From Flavobacteriaceae bacterium (lineage in GTDB: Bacteria > Bacteroidota > Bacteroidia > Flavobacteriales > Flavobacteriaceae): a stretch of DNA of 5,102 nt. The notes under the pieces were generated by a model, which was not told where the DNA came from, did not search any database, and saw only the letters and a list, made by a program, of their open reading frames with translations. The stretch is from NCBI GenBank assembly GCA_016765375.1, contig JAESQB010000006.1:1-5102 (forward strand), in the 5' to 3' direction. Within the stretch, counting starts at the first letter, position 1. The number at the start of each line of letters is the position of its first letter. This document shows, one piece after another, positions 1 through 5,058 of this stretch. The position numbers were made by a program, and so were the translations under genes.

Positions 1-412
1 CAATGCCATTTTCCAAAGCCTGGCGGACATCACCGCCATCGGTAGAAAGAAATAGATGGCTATTAAACGCAGAGATATAACGATAAGGGCTGGACCCGCC
101 ACAAAATGCTGCTTTGCTAATGGCTAACTGGTGGTGCTCTATAGAATTAAAAATTCGCAGCCCAGTATCAGCCGTGTTTCGAGAAAGCAGGATTACTTCA
201 ACCTGTTCTCGATCCAGCAATGAATTAATATTCAGTAGTTTTTTAACCAGGTTAAAGGCATCACCTGGCTCTAAAGGCTCATCTTCCCGCTCAATTTGAT
301 ATTGACGATAAGCTTCAACACCCTGATGCTCATAAACCTCATGACTCTCATTGAGGTTAAACAGAGCTCTTGATGAGATAGCAACAGTTAACTTTTCGGG
401 TTTTTGTTTCAT
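1..412 (-). CDS. 5'-nucleotidase, NT5C1-like family (C-terminus cut by window edge)
   Basis: The first 137 codons of a gene read leftward from ATG at 410-412; the rest lies beyond the window. The protein resembles the bacterial relatives of the cytosolic 5'-nucleotidase NT5C1 (Pfam 5'-nucleotidase, PF06189), which hydrolyse nucleoside monophosphates to nucleoside and phosphate. Visible family stretches are VAISSRALFNL near residue 10, an ESHEVYEHQGVEAYRQYQ block, VEVILLSRN with ADTGLRIFNSIEH near the middle, and GGSSPYRYI followed by HLFLSTD. There is no signal peptide, so it is probably cytoplasmic. The start lies 12 bases after the msrA stop with no clear Shine-Dalgarno sequence, which suggests expression as the last known gene of a pdxJ-msrA-nucleotidase unit. 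The family call is from remembered motifs; the substrate cannot be told from the sequence. Confidence 0.85.
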   Translation of the reverse strand, partial: MKQKPEKLTVAISSRALFNLNESHEVYEHQGVEAYRQYQIEREDEPLEPGDAFNLVKKLLNINSLLDREQVEVILLSRNTADTGLRIFNSIEHHQLAISKAAFCGGSSPYRYISAFNSHLFLSTDGGDVRQALENGI

Positions 413-424
413 AACACTATTGTA

Positions 425-1066
425 CTAATAACAGACACCAGTGCCACCTAGTCCACAGTATCCATCAGGATTTTTTGCCAGATATTGCTGGTGATAATCT
501 TCAGCATAATAAAATTGAGGTGCTGTTTTAATTTCGGTTGTTATGACCGGGTGCTCCTGCTCTTTCAGCATGGTTTGGTAATGTGTTTTACTTTGCTCAG
601 CGGCCTGAATTTGCGCATCAGAGTAAGCGTAAATGGCTGATCGGTATTGAGTGCCTTTATCGTTGCCCTGACGCATGCCTTGAGTGGGGTTATGAGCTTG
701 CCAGAATTCTTTGAGCAAGCGTTCATAACTAAGTTGTATTGGATCAAAAGCTAACCAGACGACTTCTGTATGGCCGGTCTGTCCGCTGCACACTTCTTGA
801 TAAGTAGGATTAGTAGTGAAGCCTCCAGCATAACCGGCAGCAGTGGTATGCACACCAGGCAAGGACCAGAAATGCTTTTCGGCACCCCAGAAACAGCCTA
901 ATCCAAAAAGTGCTTGTGATAGCCCTTGCTCTACAAGCTCATCGGCAGACAGTGTTAAAGGGTTTTTTAATATTACATGGGGCTCAGCAATTTGCATTGC
1001 TTCGTCACGCCCTACCAAGGCTTTATCTGCGCTGACTAAAGTTTCTTTATCAAATAAATTTAGCAT
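425..1066 (-). CDS. msrA: Peptide-methionine (S)-S-oxide reductase MsrA
   Basis: A complete 213-residue MsrA, which reduces the S form of methionine sulfoxide in proteins back to methionine using thioredoxin-regenerated cysteines. The catalytic motif GCFWGAEK places the reactive cysteine at residue 58. The C-terminal [12 protein letters not shown] gives recycling cysteines at 204 and 212, with the same eight-residue spacing as in the E. coli enzyme. Other family blocks are [38 protein letters not shown] and [16 protein letters not shown]. The roughly 50-residue N-terminal extension ([17 protein letters not shown]) is the long form known from E. coli and relatives, which supports the chosen start. 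There is no signal peptide, so it acts in the cytoplasm. It begins 9 bases after the pdxJ stop and ends 12 bases before the nucleotidase start. No good ribosome site precedes it, so translational coupling to pdxJ is plausible. Confidence 0.97.
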   Translation of the reverse strand: MLNLFDKETLVSADKALVGRDEAMQIAEPHVILKNPLTLSADELVEQGLSQALFGLGCFWGAEKHFWSLPGVHTTAAGYAGGFTTNPTYQEVCSGQTGHTEVVWLAFDPIQLSYERLLKEFWQAHNPTQGMRQGNDKGTQYRSAIYAYSDAQIQAAEQSKTHYQTMLKEQEHPVITTEIKTAPQFYYAEDYHQQYLAKNPDGYCGLGGTGVCY

Positions 1067-1075
1067 AATTAAGGT

Positions 1076-1816
1076 TTAAACTTTGCAGATACCTTTGCAA
1101 ATAGACAAGTAATCTGAAACCACTTTTTCGATGCCGTGGTCGATGCATTCAATTATAAGGGCATGCCCAATTGAGACTTCAAGAATATCAGGAATACTCA
1201 AAAAACTCGGTAGATTTTTCAGGTTTAGATCATGCCCTGCGTTGACGCCAAGCCCAAGTTTTTGAGCCAATATTGCAGCCACCTGATATTTATTCAATAC
1301 ATCTTTTGCTTTGTTACTCGAAAATTCACTTGCAAACTCTTCAGTGTAAAGTTCAATTCGATCAGTGCCACTTTGAGCAGTAAGTTCTATTTGTTCGATA
1401 TCTGGATCAAGAAAAACGGCGACCCTGACCCCGGCTTTTTTTAAGCGCTGGATGATGGGCTTTAAGGTGTCGAGGTGCTGCGTGAAATCCCAGCCATGAT
1501 CTGAGGTTAATTGATCTTCAGCATCTGGCACTAATGTACATTGTGTTGGTTTACAGCGTTCAACTAATTGTAAAAATGCTTCAGAGGGATAACCTTCGAT
1601 GTTGAACTCCACTCGCGGAAAGCCCCTAAGCAAATGCGCCAGCTCATAAGCATCTTGCTGGGTAATATGACGTTCGTCCGGTCGAGGGTGAATAGTAATT
1701 CCCTGAACGCCTAATTCAATAAAGCGTTTGGCATAATGCAACAGGTCGGGAGCGTTATGGCCGCGAGAATTTCGTAACAATGCGAGTTTGTTTAGGTTGA
1801 CACTGAGTGCGGTCAT
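1076..1816 (-). CDS. pdxJ: Pyridoxine 5'-phosphate synthase PdxJ (divergent N-terminal motif)
   Basis: A 246-residue TIM-barrel enzyme that condenses 1-deoxy-D-xylulose 5-phosphate with 3-amino-2-oxopropyl phosphate to make pyridoxine 5'-phosphate in the DXP-dependent vitamin B6 pathway. Motifs in order are VNLNKLALLRNSRG (residues 6-19), ITIHPRPDERHI (40-51, with H43, R45 and H50), EFNIEGYP (70-77, E74 as candidate catalytic glutamate), TLVPDAEDQLTSDHGWD (94-110), RIELYTE (153-159), LGVNAGHDLNL (189-199, H195) and EVSIGHALI (213-221). Length is normal for the family. Where E. coli PdxJ has VNIDHIATLRNARG, this one has Asn-Lys in place of Asp-His, a form I associate with Bacteroidetes-type PdxJ sequences. 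The pdxA, recO and acpS genes often found beside pdxJ are not seen here; instead it heads a unit with msrA and a nucleotidase. No strong Shine-Dalgarno sequence precedes the ATG at 1814-1816. Confidence 0.93.
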   Translation of the reverse strand: MTALSVNLNKLALLRNSRGHNAPDLLHYAKRFIELGVQGITIHPRPDERHITQQDAYELAHLLRGFPRVEFNIEGYPSEAFLQLVERCKPTQCTLVPDAEDQLTSDHGWDFTQHLDTLKPIIQRLKKAGVRVAVFLDPDIEQIELTAQSGTDRIELYTEEFASEFSSNKAKDVLNKYQVAAILAQKLGLGVNAGHDLNLKNLPSFLSIPDILEVSIGHALIIECIDHGIEKVVSDYLSICKGICKV

Positions 1817-1959
1817 GAGCGTTTACGTCTTTAAAAGGAGATGTAATTCTAGAAGAATTATTGATAAAAAACAGCCAAAAGTTTAGAGTTATTTATAACT
1901 TAAAGAATATTAATAGCTGCTGATTTACGATATCTATAAAAATAATTATCGAAATAAAT
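1817..1959 (-). promoter_or_regulatory. AT-rich leader and probable promoter region of the pdxJ unit
   Basis: This non-coding stretch lies between the pdxJ start and the terminator of the next gene, so the promoter for pdxJ-msrA-nucleotidase must lie here unless transcription enters from further away. No convincing pair of -35 and -10 boxes was found. A 14-base perfect inverted repeat (AGTTAT-TT-ATAACT, 1887-1900) sits about 70 bases before the pdxJ start and could be an operator, although such AT-rich palindromes arise by chance. Confidence 0.35.
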
Positions 1960-1993
1960 AACAAAAAGGCCAGCAAATGCTGGCCTTTTTGTT
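1960..1993 (-). terminator. Rho-independent terminator, probably bidirectional
   Basis: A perfect inverted repeat: AACAAAAAGGCCAGCA at 1960-1975 pairs with TGCTGGCCTTTTTGTT at 1978-1993, with a two-base centre that would open to a four-base loop. The GC-rich core GGCCAGC is flanked by A5 on one side and T5 on the other, so a T-run follows the hairpin in both directions. It lies 45 bases beyond the stop of the minus-strand metallo-beta-lactamase fold gene and most likely ends that transcript before the pdxJ unit. There is no plus-strand gene to its left that it would serve. Confidence 0.9.
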
Positions 1994-2038
1994 TCTGTTG
2001 GAAGCTAACTACTCTTCCTCTTGCTCTTCACTGCTTAA

Positions 2039-3556
2039 TTAAAATGGCGAAGGGGCTACAAAATCTGGATCTGGCAAAGCCATCAATACATCATCCGAAT
2101 CTTGCGGGTAGCTAGGTGCATGTACGCCTAGCAAAGTGTCAAACTCCAGACCATTTGCGTCAACGTAAATAGCTAAGCCCTGCACTATCCGATTCTGTCC
2201 CTGCCATGGCAAGGTGTTGTCGTTATCATCAGCTCGAATTGTGAAATCAGCCTGTATTGCTAGGCGGTGTTCCGGTAGATAAGCGAATAACATCGAGTCA
2301 GTATGAATGTTAGGGACATGATGAATTTCCAAACGGTTCATCGAATCTTCAATCACCATGACGCCGTTATCAGGTACGACCTGAAATTCTGGATTCAAAG
2401 TGTCTTCACCTAAAAGCGTTCTGGGTGTACTAAGTGCCATTCGCAGAAAATCCACACTGTTTTCACTGACAATTAAAGGAATGCCGGCACTAACCATTGG
2501 AATCAGGCTGGGGGTATGGTCAGAGTGTGGGTGTGAATTGATGACAGCGGTGATTGGTTTTTCCGAAACGCTGGCTACTGCCTCCATAATGATGCCTGCA
2601 TTTGCACGGGGTGGAAAACCGCCACTTTCAAACACAATAAAACCATCTTCAAACTCAACGGCTAAAGAATTATAATTTGTAGTGATGTGATAAACACCAG
2701 GAGCAACTTCTTCAATTAAATCAGCCGGTGATGGCGCTGCGCCGCCAGGAGGAGGACCAAAACCACCACGCCCGCCACCAGGTGGAGGTGTAATAAGCGC
2801 AGTCAGATTGGTTGGATTGGCATCAGCAGCAAGTAAGGCCACTCCAAAGATGGCACCACCGCCCTGCCAGATTTCTGACGTAGCAGGTACCATAACACCG
2901 TCCATTTCTTCATAGTCACGATACACAGCAGATACACGCATATTCCCCATAAAGTCATCTTCAACCCAGGTTTCAGTCATGCTAATCAGATTGTCATCAT
3001 TAATATGAGCATTAACGGTATAACGCATACCTGAAGGAGATGTCTGATTTTCCGGTGATATCCAGCTTAGTACAGTGTCGCCATCCATCATTGATACGCT
3101 TACGCCGTTAGTTTCGGCACCCTGTAAAAAGCCCCAAGGCGTCAGCCAAATATTTAACTGGTTGCTCCAGTTCATATCTTGAGCCGTTATATTTTGCGTA
3201 TAGTCCGCAGGGTACTGAGGGTCATAAAACAAGTTCTGTACATAGGTGTCCCCAGAAGCCAGAGACGCGGGCGCTGCCAGGTCTATGGTTCTAACGTAAT
3301 GCATTATTTCATCACGGGATATCCAGGGCGGATTCGCTGAACGAGTCTGGCGAAAGCTATTCCTGATACTCCAGGCGCGGCCTGAAACGGTAATCGATGA
3401 AAGGTTTTCAGTGCCCATGGCTGCCTGAACATTAGCCAGCACTTCATCAGAGCTTAGAGGGGCTGCTGGCATAGGAGCCGAACTTGCCATTTCCTCCTCT
3501 CCAGCACAGGCAACTAAAGCCAGTGTGGATAATAAAATAATAAGAGCGTTACGCAT
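2039..3556 (-). CDS. Metallo-beta-lactamase fold lipoprotein with N-terminal accessory domain
   Basis: A 505-residue protein when started at ATG 3554-3556. Residues 1-17 form a lipoprotein signal with lipobox LVAC; the lipidated residue is Cys17. Position +2 is Ala, so the Lol rule predicts the outer membrane. Residues about 32-250 form an N-terminal domain (YVRTIDLAAPAS, IWLTPWGFL, TWVEDDFMGNM motifs) that I recall from a common lipoprotein group of gammaproteobacteria. A Gly/Pro-rich linker spans about 257-277. The C-terminal metallo-beta-lactamase fold (about 282-505) keeps the metal ligands: HPHSDH at 342-347, His418, Asp437 and His479. It should be a dinuclear metallohydrolase; its substrate is unknown and nothing suggests a true beta-lactamase. 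Extending the frame to an ATG at 3715 would add 53 residues without lipoprotein logic and would start upstream of the predicted promoter, so that start was rejected. Confidence 0.9.
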   Translation of the reverse strand: MRNALIILLSTLALVACAGEEEMASSAPMPAAPLSSDEVLANVQAAMGTENLSSITVSGRAWSIRNSFRQTRSANPPWISRDEIMHYVRTIDLAAPASLASGDTYVQNLFYDPQYPADYTQNITAQDMNWSNQLNIWLTPWGFLQGAETNGVSVSMMDGDTVLSWISPENQTSPSGMRYTVNAHINDDNLISMTETWVEDDFMGNMRVSAVYRDYEEMDGVMVPATSEIWQGGGAIFGVALLAADANPTNLTALITPPPGGGRGGFGPPPGGAAPSPADLIEEVAPGVYHITTNYNSLAVEFEDGFIVFESGGFPPRANAGIIMEAVASVSEKPITAVINSHPHSDHTPSLIPMVSAGIPLIVSENSVDFLRMALSTPRTLLGEDTLNPEFQVVPDNGVMVIEDSMNRLEIHHVPNIHTDSMLFAYLPEHRLAIQADFTIRADDNDNTLPWQGQNRIVQGLAIYVDANGLEFDTLLGVHAPSYPQDSDDVLMALPDPDFVAPSPF

Positions 3557-3564
3557 AAGTGATA

Positions 3565-3569
3565 CCTCC
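3565..3569 (-). promoter_or_regulatory. Ribosome binding site that fixes the lipoprotein start
   Basis: GGAGG on the minus strand sits 8 bases before the ATG at 3554-3556. This is an optimal Shine-Dalgarno sequence and, with the lipobox that follows, shows that translation starts at 3556 and not at 3715. Confidence 0.88.
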
Positions 3570-3635
3570 GTCGATATCTTTGTCATGTGGCGGTTAAGAC
3601 TGATACAAGCAGAGGACTTCAGTCGTAGGGGCTTG

Positions 3636-3663
3636 AGTATAGGGTTAAGTGGCGTAAATTCAA
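3636..3663 (-). promoter_or_regulatory. Predicted sigma-70 promoter of the metallo-beta-lactamase fold gene
   Basis: On the minus strand a -35 box TTGAAT (3658-3663) is followed by a 16-base spacer and a -10 box TATACT (3636-3641, five of six consensus bases). Transcription would begin near 3629 and give a leader of about 73 bases before the ATG. A run of nine T on the same strand (3688-3696) lies upstream and might act as an UP-like element. A six-base inverted repeat, GCTTGA at 3631-3636 and TCAAGC at 3660-3665 on the plus strand, overlaps both boxes and could be a repressor site. This is sequence prediction only. Confidence 0.6.
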
Positions 3664-3733
3664 GCATTACTGATAGGACAATAGTGCAAAAAAAAATGCA
3701 ACTAAAAGCCGGCATAATCTATAAGAAGGAGAT

Positions 3734-3766
3734 ACAAATAGCCCCGTAAAATACAGGGCTATTTGT
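3734..3766 (-). terminator. Hairpin terminator after the oxidoreductase remnant
   Basis: ACAAATAGCCC at 3734-3744 pairs perfectly with GGGCTATTTGT at 3756-3766. Inside the loop GTA and TAC can extend the stem after one mismatch. On the minus strand the hairpin ends in ATTTGTATC, a weak T-rich tail. It begins 15 bases beyond the stop of the remnant at 3782, so it was probably the terminator of that once-intact gene. It also shields the promoter of the downstream lipoprotein gene from read-through. Confidence 0.7.
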
Positions 3767-3781
3767 GGGGTGAATCTTCAT

Positions 3782-4141
3782 TTAATAGGCAATTGTAAAC
3801 TGGGCACGTGAATGTGCGGCTGTTTCCAGTTCATTAACCAAAGCATCAGAATAATCCTCTGCACTGATAGCACTTTCGCCTTTGGCATCAAACATTAATG
3901 ACGTAGTGCCAAGGCGGTAGTTGCCCTTCTTCTCGCCAGGTTGAATCATGCCCGGCGGACAAAAAACGGTCCAGTCCAGATCGCTGTCGCGCAATCTATC
4001 GCGAACTTCACGCATCGCTAATGCTTCTCCACGGTATTCATCAGGCAATGTTTCAGAGATTGAACTGGATAACCTGGCTGCACCGCCTGCACCATGCCCT
4101 AATCGGCCACCGCCCGGGGCTTGATAGGAGGAGTGACGGGC
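3782..4141 (-). pseudogene. 5'-truncated NAD(P)-binding oxidoreductase (C-terminal half only)
   Basis: The reading frame ending at TAA 3782-3784 matches the C-terminal half of atypical short-chain NAD(P)H-binding oxidoreductases (PF13460 type, usually about 210 residues). Recognisable pieces are LPDEYRGEALAMREV, LDWTVFCPPGMIQPGE, GNYRLG, ISAEDYSDALVNELE and the ending FTIAY. The frame stays open upstream of 4048 and still looks related through GAGGAARLSSS (about 4058-4093) and weakly to about 4141, then loses resemblance and meets TGA at 4208-4210 inside the opposite gene. The glycine-rich nucleotide-binding N-terminus is absent, so the product could not be a normal enzyme. The codon at 4046-4048 is TTG and lies mid-domain with no Shine-Dalgarno sequence. 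A 77-residue product from the internal ATG behind GGAG is conceivable but unlikely to be functional. The 5' part was probably lost when the block to the right arrived. Confidence 0.75.
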
Positions 4142-4161
4142 TGTTGAATAATAACTAATAT
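4133..4161 (+). promoter_or_regulatory. Weak candidate promoter for the plus-strand cluster
   Basis: GTGACG (4133-4138) and TAATAT (4156-4161) are 17 bases apart and each matches four of six sigma-70 consensus positions. The AT-rich stretch 4144-4165 contrasts with the GC-rich sequence before it. No recognisable MerR/CueR or other metal-responsive operator was seen. A promoter is expected here because this is where plus-strand genes begin, but these exact boxes are uncertain. Confidence 0.3.
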
Positions 4162-4197
4162 TGTCTAACCTTATGCATTGAAAATCAGGAGCATTAG

Positions 4198-4812
4198 ATG
4201 TTTGAAATCATTCCCAACTGGCACCCGATCTTTGTCCACTTTACCGTCGCGCTGTTGTCGCTGGCGGCTGGGCTGTTTGTTGTAACGCCGTTCGTTAAAT
4301 CACCGCTGAAGGAACAGTGGCAGATCGTGGCGCGTTGGGCATTATGGTTTGGTGCGGGATTCACTATTGTCACCGGCCTCACAGGGCTTTATGCCTATAA
4401 CACTGTTGCCCACGACACCCCTTCTCATTTGGCAATGACCGATCATCGCAACTGGGCGATTGCCACGATCACCTTGTTTTTGGCGCTGGCAATTTGGTCC
4501 ATCATCTGGGCGCGCAAGAACAAACCCCTTGGCACGGCGTTTGTGGTTTGTATAGCAATCGCGGGCGGTATTTTAGCGTCTACTGCCTGGCATGGCGGCG
4601 AAGTGGTCTACCGCTACGGTCTAGGTGTGATGTCGTTGCCCAAGGCGGAGGGCGAAGGGAATAGCCATTTGCATAGCGAAGGCAATGATCATGGCAACAA
4701 TGTGAACCAACGCATGGAAGGAGGCCACTCGGATCATGACACGGTGAGGGATATCGATGCTGATGGCATGGATACGATGATGAATGACGGAGATAATGAT
4801 CATGCGCATTAA
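4198..4812 (+). CDS. DUF2231 four-helix membrane protein with His/Asp/Met-rich tail
   Basis: A 204-residue inner-membrane protein of the DUF2231 family (PF09990), whose biochemical role is unknown. The family signature appears as HPIFVHFTVALL at residues 9-20. Four membrane helices are predicted at about 11-33, 45-67, 86-104 and 112-130, followed by TAWHGGEVVYRYG (129-141), also typical of the family. Histidines at 9, 14, 72, 77, 83 and 132 lie at or near membrane boundaries and could be ligands. Residues 155-204 form a soluble tail with seven His, ten Asp and four Met, which looks like a metal-binding region. AGGAG at 4187-4191 lies 6 bases before the ATG and supports this start. It is the first gene of a plus-strand cluster, and by eye is richer in G+C (about 54% in sampled lines) than the genes to the left. 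DUF2231 genes with His-rich tails are often found near copper or heavy-metal resistance genes; a metal role here is inference. Confidence 0.85.
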   Translation: MFEIIPNWHPIFVHFTVALLSLAAGLFVVTPFVKSPLKEQWQIVARWALWFGAGFTIVTGLTGLYAYNTVAHDTPSHLAMTDHRNWAIATITLFLALAIWSIIWARKNKPLGTAFVVCIAIAGGILASTAWHGGEVVYRYGLGVMSLPKAEGEGNSHLHSEGNDHGNNVNQRMEGGHSDHDTVRDIDADGMDTMMNDGDNDHAH

Positions 4813-4834
4813 AATTTATCGGCGAGTAACGTAT

Positions 4835-4840
4835 AGGAGG
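4835..4840 (+). promoter_or_regulatory. Ribosome binding site of the 49-residue gene
   Basis: AGGAGG, a perfect Shine-Dalgarno core, ends 5 bases before the ATG at 4846. It is the main reason to accept such a short reading frame as a real gene. Confidence 0.85.
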
Positions 4841-4845
4841 TTGTT

Positions 4846-4995
4846 ATGCCACATGAGATTATGAAGACGATGCATGAAACGGGAATGCTCGGCAGCCATC
4901 ACTGGTTGTTCTGGATAGTGATTGTGGTGGCGACAGCGGCGTTGTTTTTTTTGGCTTGGCGCTTCATCAAGTCCCTACGCAAGCGCTCACAGTAA
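4846..4995 (+). CDS. Small single-span membrane protein with Met/His-rich N-terminus
   Basis: A 49-residue protein, too short for most gene finders, that I do not recognise as a named family. Residues 1-19 contain Met at 1, 6, 9 and 14 and His at 3, 10, 18 and 19. A single hydrophobic helix runs from about W20 to W38. The C-terminus is strongly basic (RFIKSLRKRSQ). By the positive-inside rule the basic end is cytoplasmic, so the Met/His segment faces the periplasm, where it could bind Cu(I)/Cu(II) or another soft metal. The gene starts 33 bases after the DUF2231 stop behind a perfect AGGAGG, so it is probably co-transcribed with that gene. It may be a metal-binding accessory or a small subunit of a membrane complex. 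That it is a gene is well supported; its function is inference. Confidence 0.78.
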   Translation: MPHEIMKTMHETGMLGSHHWLFWIVIVVATAALFFLAWRFIKSLRKRSQ

Positions 4996-5043
4996 CGTAA
5001 TTCCGGTGGCGAGCTTTAATATCGGAACTGGCACGATGGAGAT

Positions 5044-5051
5044 AAAGGGAG
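5044..5051 (+). promoter_or_regulatory. Ribosome binding site of the third plus-strand gene
   Basis: AAAGGGAG lies 7 bases before ATG 5059-5061. It is a good Shine-Dalgarno match and supports a gene start close to the window edge. Confidence 0.55.
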
Positions 5052-5058
5052 TATAGCT

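Noticed and set aside
114..299. An open frame of 61 codons on the plus strand opposite the nucleotidase.
   Set aside because: It is antisense to a well-conserved gene, has no ribosome site and its composition resembles no real protein.
843..1444. Plus-strand open frames at 843-1079 and 1232-1444 opposite msrA and pdxJ, and a minus-strand frame at 565-747 within msrA.
   Set aside because: All overlap clear enzyme genes in another frame or strand and show no family motifs or ribosome sites.
1836..1850. AAAAGGAGATG on the plus strand, which looks like a ribosome site running into a start codon.
   Set aside because: The ATG is followed at once by TAA, so no product can be made, and the site is on the strand opposite to pdxJ.
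2400..2675. A 91-codon plus-strand frame opposite the metallo-beta-lactamase fold domain.
   Set aside because: It is the shadow of the conserved HPHSDH region on the other strand, with no supporting start signal.
3557..3715. A 53-codon N-terminal extension of the metallo-beta-lactamase fold gene to an ATG at 3715.
   Set aside because: The internal start at 3556 has an ideal GGAGG, begins a perfect lipoprotein signal and lies downstream of the predicted promoter, whereas the extension has none of these.
3722..3738. A stretch on the plus strand resembling the phage T7 gene 10 ribosome site (AAGAAGGAGATAC).
   Set aside because: No start codon or open frame follows at a useful distance; the next bases form the arm of a hairpin terminator. 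Probably a chance match and not vector sequence.
4621..4809. A His/Met-rich 62-codon minus-strand frame opposite the DUF2231 tail, and a second one at 4194-4382.
   Set aside because: Both are antisense to a gene with a strong ribosome site; the His/Met richness on the minus strand comes from the CAT/ATG-rich coding of the tail.
5036..5056. A six-codon frame (MEIKGV) upstream of the last gene, considered as a leader peptide.
   Set aside because: It has no ribosome site and no regulatory codon run or attenuator hairpin; it simply overlaps the ribosome site of the next gene.
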